DNA from: JAEWSN01 sp942493335 | Lineage (GTDB): Bacteria; Bacillota; Clostridia; DSM-8532 | Direction of reading: 5' to 3' | Length of the DNA: 64,000 bases | NCBI GenBank assembly: GCA_942493335.1 | Contig: OW818693.1 | Location: 558,001 to 622,000 of the forward strand | Shown: piece by piece, positions 61,402 to 64,000 of the stretch | How the letters are laid out: the number at the start of each line of letters is the position of its first letter | Position numbering within the stretch: position 1 is the first letter of the stretch | Position numbers and translations under genes: made by a program | The notes under the pieces: generated by a model | The model's input: only the letters and a program-made list of their open reading frames with translations | What the model was told of the DNA's origin: nothing | The model's database searches: none

Positions 61402-62706
61402 TCAGCGCTCCGCCCCCAGGATTCCCTTGCGCCGCAGTTCCTCACAGGCGCGCAGGACGCCGAGCTTCGCGTGTTCGTACACAAGGCCGCCCTGCATGTA
61501 GGCCGTGTAAGGCGCCCGGATCGGCGCATCCGCGCTCAATTCGATGGAAGACCCCTGCACAAAGGCGCCAGCCGCCATGATGACCGGACTGTCATACCCC
61601 GGCATGTCCCACGGTTCCGGATTCACGAAGGCGTCAACGGCAGAAGCCTTCTGGATTCCTTGGCAAAATGCGATCACGGATTCCGCCTTTTCAAGGTGGA
61701 ACGCCTGCGCAAGGTCGCCGCGAGGTTCGAACGGTCCGGGCCAGGCCTCATATCCATAGGATTCCATCAGGGCCGAAGCAAAAACAGCCCCTTTCAGACT
61801 CTCCATCACGACATGCGGTGCCAGGAAAAACCCCTGGAACATCAGTCGGTTCTGGCCAAGGGTCGCACCGACCTCGCGTCCGATGCCGGGCAGGGTCATG
61901 CGGCCGGCAACCAGCTCGACGAGTTCCCGTCTTCCCACGACATATCCGCCGGAATGGGCAAGCCCGCCACCAGGATTCTTGATGAGCGAACCGGCCATGA
62001 TGTCTGCGCCCACCTCCGTGGGTTCCCGAGTTTCGGTGAATTCACCGTAACAATTGTCCACCATGATCCATACATCCGGCTTCACTTCCCGAATGGCCCG
62101 GACTGCCCGATCGATATCCTCGATCAGCAAGGGTTTGCGTTTGGCGTAACCACGGGAACGCTGCAGGAAAACAAGCTTCGTCTTTTCAGACAGTGCGTCG
62201 CGGATGGCTTCCATTGCCAGGTTGCCTGCTCCGTCCAAATCAACCTGCCGGTATGTGATCCCGTATTCAGCCAGTGATCCCGCTCCGGGCGCACCCCGGA
62301 GACCGATGACCTCGTCGAGCGTATCATAAGGTTTTCCGGTGACCGAAAGCAATTCGTCGCCCGGCCGCAGCAGACCGTACAGGCATAAAGCCAGGGCATG
62401 GGAACCGCAGGTGATCTGATGGCGGACGAGTGCGTCCTCTGCCCCGAACGTGGTGGCGTAGACCTCTTCCAGCACCTCGCGGCCTCTGTCGTTGTAACCA
62501 TACCCCGTACTTCCGGCAAAGTGCGTATCGCTGACCCGGTGTTTCTGCATGGCTGCGATGACTTTCAGCTGGTTCGCCTCGCGGATGCGGTGCAACCGCG
62601 CAAATTCAACGGATACGCGTTCCTCGGCCTGCGCCGCGCGCTCCACCAGTTCCGGGGCGATGCCGAACCGCCCGTATGCGGCGTCCAAATCATGATCCCT
62701 GACCAT
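61402..62706 (-). CDS. Methionine gamma-lyase-like PLP enzyme (aluminium-resistance/YnbB family)
   Basis: 434 residues from ATG 62706, overlapping the TPR stop (TGATG); TTG 3 bases earlier is disregarded. Fold type I PLP enzyme. Seen: FAGSTGYGYNDRGREVLEEVY, ITCGSHALALCLYG, VDNCYGEFTETREPTEVGAD, and the PLP lysine in GSLIKNPGGGLAHSGGYVVG. The family occurs in many Bacillota, annotated as methionine gamma-lyase or aluminium-resistance protein; its reaction is unproven. Confidence 0.93.
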   Translation of the reverse strand: MVRDHDLDAAYGRFGIAPELVERAAQAEERVSVEFARLHRIREANQLKVIAAMQKHRVSDTHFAGSTGYGYNDRGREVLEEVYATTFGAEDALVRHQITCGSHALALCLYGLLRPGDELLSVTGKPYDTLDEVIGLRGAPGAGSLAEYGITYRQVDLDGAGNLAMEAIRDALSEKTKLVFLQRSRGYAKRKPLLIEDIDRAVRAIREVKPDVWIMVDNCYGEFTETREPTEVGADIMAGSLIKNPGGGLAHSGGYVVGRRELVELVAGRMTLPGIGREVGATLGQNRLMFQGFFLAPHVVMESLKGAVFASALMESYGYEAWPGPFEPRGDLAQAFHLEKAESVIAFCQGIQKASAVDAFVNPEPWDMPGYDSPVIMAAGAFVQGSSIELSADAPIRAPYTAYMQGGLVYEHAKLGVLRACEELRRKGILGAER

Positions 62707-63584
62707 CAATCTGCAGCTCCGTCCTTTTCGGTCGTAACCCCTGGTATTTCCGGGGTGATGCCCAATTTTTCCTCCAGCGCACGGAGATTCTCTTCGACTT
62801 CCTCCCGCGTAATCGTACTGGTGTACCAGAATTTCTTGGTATCGGCCTCCTGATACATCCGCAGGGCTTCCTGATCCTGATCCGTCGCCTCAAGAAGACG
62901 CCCGTAGTTGTACCAGGCCTCCGGAAATTTGGGATTCAGCTTGATCAGTTCCTCATAGATCTTGAGCGCTTCGGCGTGTTCGCCGGCCATCAGAAGGGCA
63001 CTGCCGTAATTGTCCAGGATGACCGGATTCTTGTCATTGTACTCATAGGCTTCCCGATTGAAGGATAGCGCCTGTTCCACATTTCCACGTTCAATCTGGT
63101 AGAAACCCATGGTGGAATACGTCGACGATGTCTTGTAGTTTTCCATGACAGTGGAAAGCAAGGTGATGGCTTCCTCGAGTTGCCCCTTTTTCCAGAGCAG
63201 CAGGGACATCATGGCTTGCGCACTGTATTTTTCCTCCGGCGTTTTGGCGGCGGTAACGGCTCTGGTCAGCAGGCGCTCCGCTTCTACCGGATTTCCCATT
63301 TTCAGAAGCATGAACCCACAGGAAGAAAGAATGATGGAATTCTGGGGTTCAGCCTGCACCGACTTCCGGAGCTGATTCTTGGCCCCCTCCATGTCACCTT
63401 CCTCGAAACACTTGCGTGCATTGCGATAAAACATGCTGGCGCGCCGGCGGTAGAACATCCAGCCGACCAATGCGGCCAGGACAAGAAGCCCGCCAAGAGG
63501 GCCGAGAAAGTTGAAACCGATCAGCAGGGAACAGAGTGCAATGACGATGAACATCAGATTGGAATTGGCTTTCTTTCCAAGCAT
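62706..63584 (-). CDS. Membrane-anchored TPR protein
   Basis: 292 residues (GGAGG 8 bases upstream). Two N-terminal membrane helices (about 8-26 and 28-45), then about six TPR units (RNARKCFEEGDMEGAKNQLR, KMGNPVEAERLLTRAV, KKGQLEEAITLLSTVM, ERGNVEQALSFNREAY, MAGEHAEALKIYEELI) and a charged tail. An adaptor for protein interactions; partners not identified. Translationally linked to the PLP enzyme. Confidence 0.9.
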   Translation of the reverse strand: MLGKKANSNLMFIVIALCSLLIGFNFLGPLGGLLVLAALVGWMFYRRRASMFYRNARKCFEEGDMEGAKNQLRKSVQAEPQNSIILSSCGFMLLKMGNPVEAERLLTRAVTAAKTPEEKYSAQAMMSLLLWKKGQLEEAITLLSTVMENYKTSSTYSTMGFYQIERGNVEQALSFNREAYEYNDKNPVILDNYGSALLMAGEHAEALKIYEELIKLNPKFPEAWYNYGRLLEATDQDQEALRMYQEADTKKFWYTSTITREEVEENLRALEEKLGITPEIPGVTTEKDGAAD

Positions 63585-63644
63585 GCTTGTATCCTCCGGA
63601 GCTTAAGGCATCGGCAACAAATATGGAGCATGGGGAGGGAATTT

Positions 63645-63696
63645 GGCAATTGATACAATCACCATTCGAAAGACAAAACGATACCAATCAATTGCC
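63645..63696. repeat. 10-bp inverted repeat upstream of the TPR gene
   Basis: GGCAATTGAT (63645-63654) and ATCAATTGCC (63687-63696) are perfect inverted copies 32 bases apart, in the 301-base region (63585-63885) between the TPR gene and a divergent lipoprotein gene. Otherwise this region shows no gene. Confidence 0.55.
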
Positions 63697-63885
63697 GAGT
63701 CTATAAATGCCCTCTCTGGTGCACAGGACATGCCCGCAGGTGTTTCTGCGGGGTGTAACCATATTACCATAGGGTGGCGGAGGATGTCCAAGGAAGGATG
63801 ACTGGACTCCCACTGCAGGGAGGAACAGAGAATGGAGAATGTGCAAGGAGATGGTGTAAGATGGAATGGAACTGGAGGTGTCATC

Positions 63886-64000
63886 ATGAACCATCCCAAT
63901 TCCATGCATTTCTCCGCCATCATGCTTTCCCTCATGTTCCTGGTTTCAGGCTGTTCCTCCATCGCGTCACCGGAAAAGTCGCCGTCTGTAACGGCTCCCC
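63886..64000 (+). CDS. Lipoprotein, N-terminal part cut by the window edge
   Basis: Read from ATG 63886 after GGAGG (spacing 6): MNHPNSMHFSAIMLSLMFLV, then SGCSS, a lipoprotein signal peptide with lipobox LVSGC. Only 38 codons are in the window. The remaining domain is unknown. Confidence 0.75.
   Translation, partial: MNHPNSMHFSAIMLSLMFLVSGCSSIASPEKSPSVTAP

Noticed and set aside
63603..63962. 119-codon minus-strand frame at the right edge
   Set aside because: It has no ribosome site, covers the intergenic region and opposes the lipoprotein start, which has a signal peptide and GGAGG.
1..64000. tRNA, rRNA or prophage genes
   Set aside because: No cloverleaf-like stretch, rRNA motif, integrase or phage structural gene was recognised in either strand by eye; a tRNA scan was not possible.

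Overview
The window (64 kb, fairly GC-rich, strong Shine-Dalgarno sites) looks like a chromosomal segment of a Gram-positive bacterium of the Bacillota, most likely a Clostridia-type anaerobe. Reasons: sepF and divIVA, a CIRCE heat-shock operator, a sortase, lipoboxes, a K+-dependent membrane pyrophosphatase, QueH-type queuosine synthesis, and the priA-def-fmt gene order. The genus could not be determined from the sequence. No rRNA, tRNA, CRISPR array, prophage or intact insertion sequence was seen, and most genes lie on the minus strand.

Layout. 1-6 kb: type IV pilus machinery (pilB-pilT-pilC, running off the left edge), a chemoreceptor and the prepilin peptidase. 6-13 kb: DUF2225 protein, thiI and cysteine desulfurase with a truncated PIN-toxin gene between them, a phosphodiesterase, rdgB and a second chemoreceptor. 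13-17.8 kb: a large AMIN/amidase wall hydrolase, queH and a lipoprotein GH3 hexosaminidase. 17.7-26.4 kb: fmt, def, priA, an unidentified P-loop protein, a two-OB-fold SSB, dprA and comM. 26.8-28.9 kb: hppA. 29-37.4 kb: sortase with an overlapping small membrane protein, rarA, trmD, rimM, yajC, tgt, a membrane protein and queA. 37.5-41.5 kb: two overlapping DUF2087 genes and a divergent arabinofuranosidase/ArsR-type regulator pair with a repeated operator. 41.5-52 kb: six minus-strand genes for zinc-ribbon, membrane-anchored, propeller-like proteins plus an M48 protease. 52-55.3 kb: MDR dehydrogenase, ThuA protein, small genes under a cre-like site, and a VOC protein. 55.3-55.5 kb: a highly self-complementary non-coding stretch. 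55.7-63.6 kb: htpG under CIRCE, divIVA, sepF, yggS, a HlyD-like protein, a methionine-gamma-lyase-like gene and a TPR protein. A partial lipoprotein gene opens at the right edge.

How the parts fit. PilB/T/C/D with DprA, ComM and an extra SSB is the set expected for DNA uptake and protection in natural transformation. queA, tgt and queH make queuosine in tRNA. priA, def and fmt serve replication restart and protein maturation; sepF, divIVA and yggS are a division cluster. The parts that ordinary annotation explains least are the 41.5-52 kb cluster, the folded non-coding stretch after the VOC gene, the tandem-repeat spacers (15.3 kb and 18.8 kb), and the recurring hydrophilic insertions in otherwise conserved enzymes.
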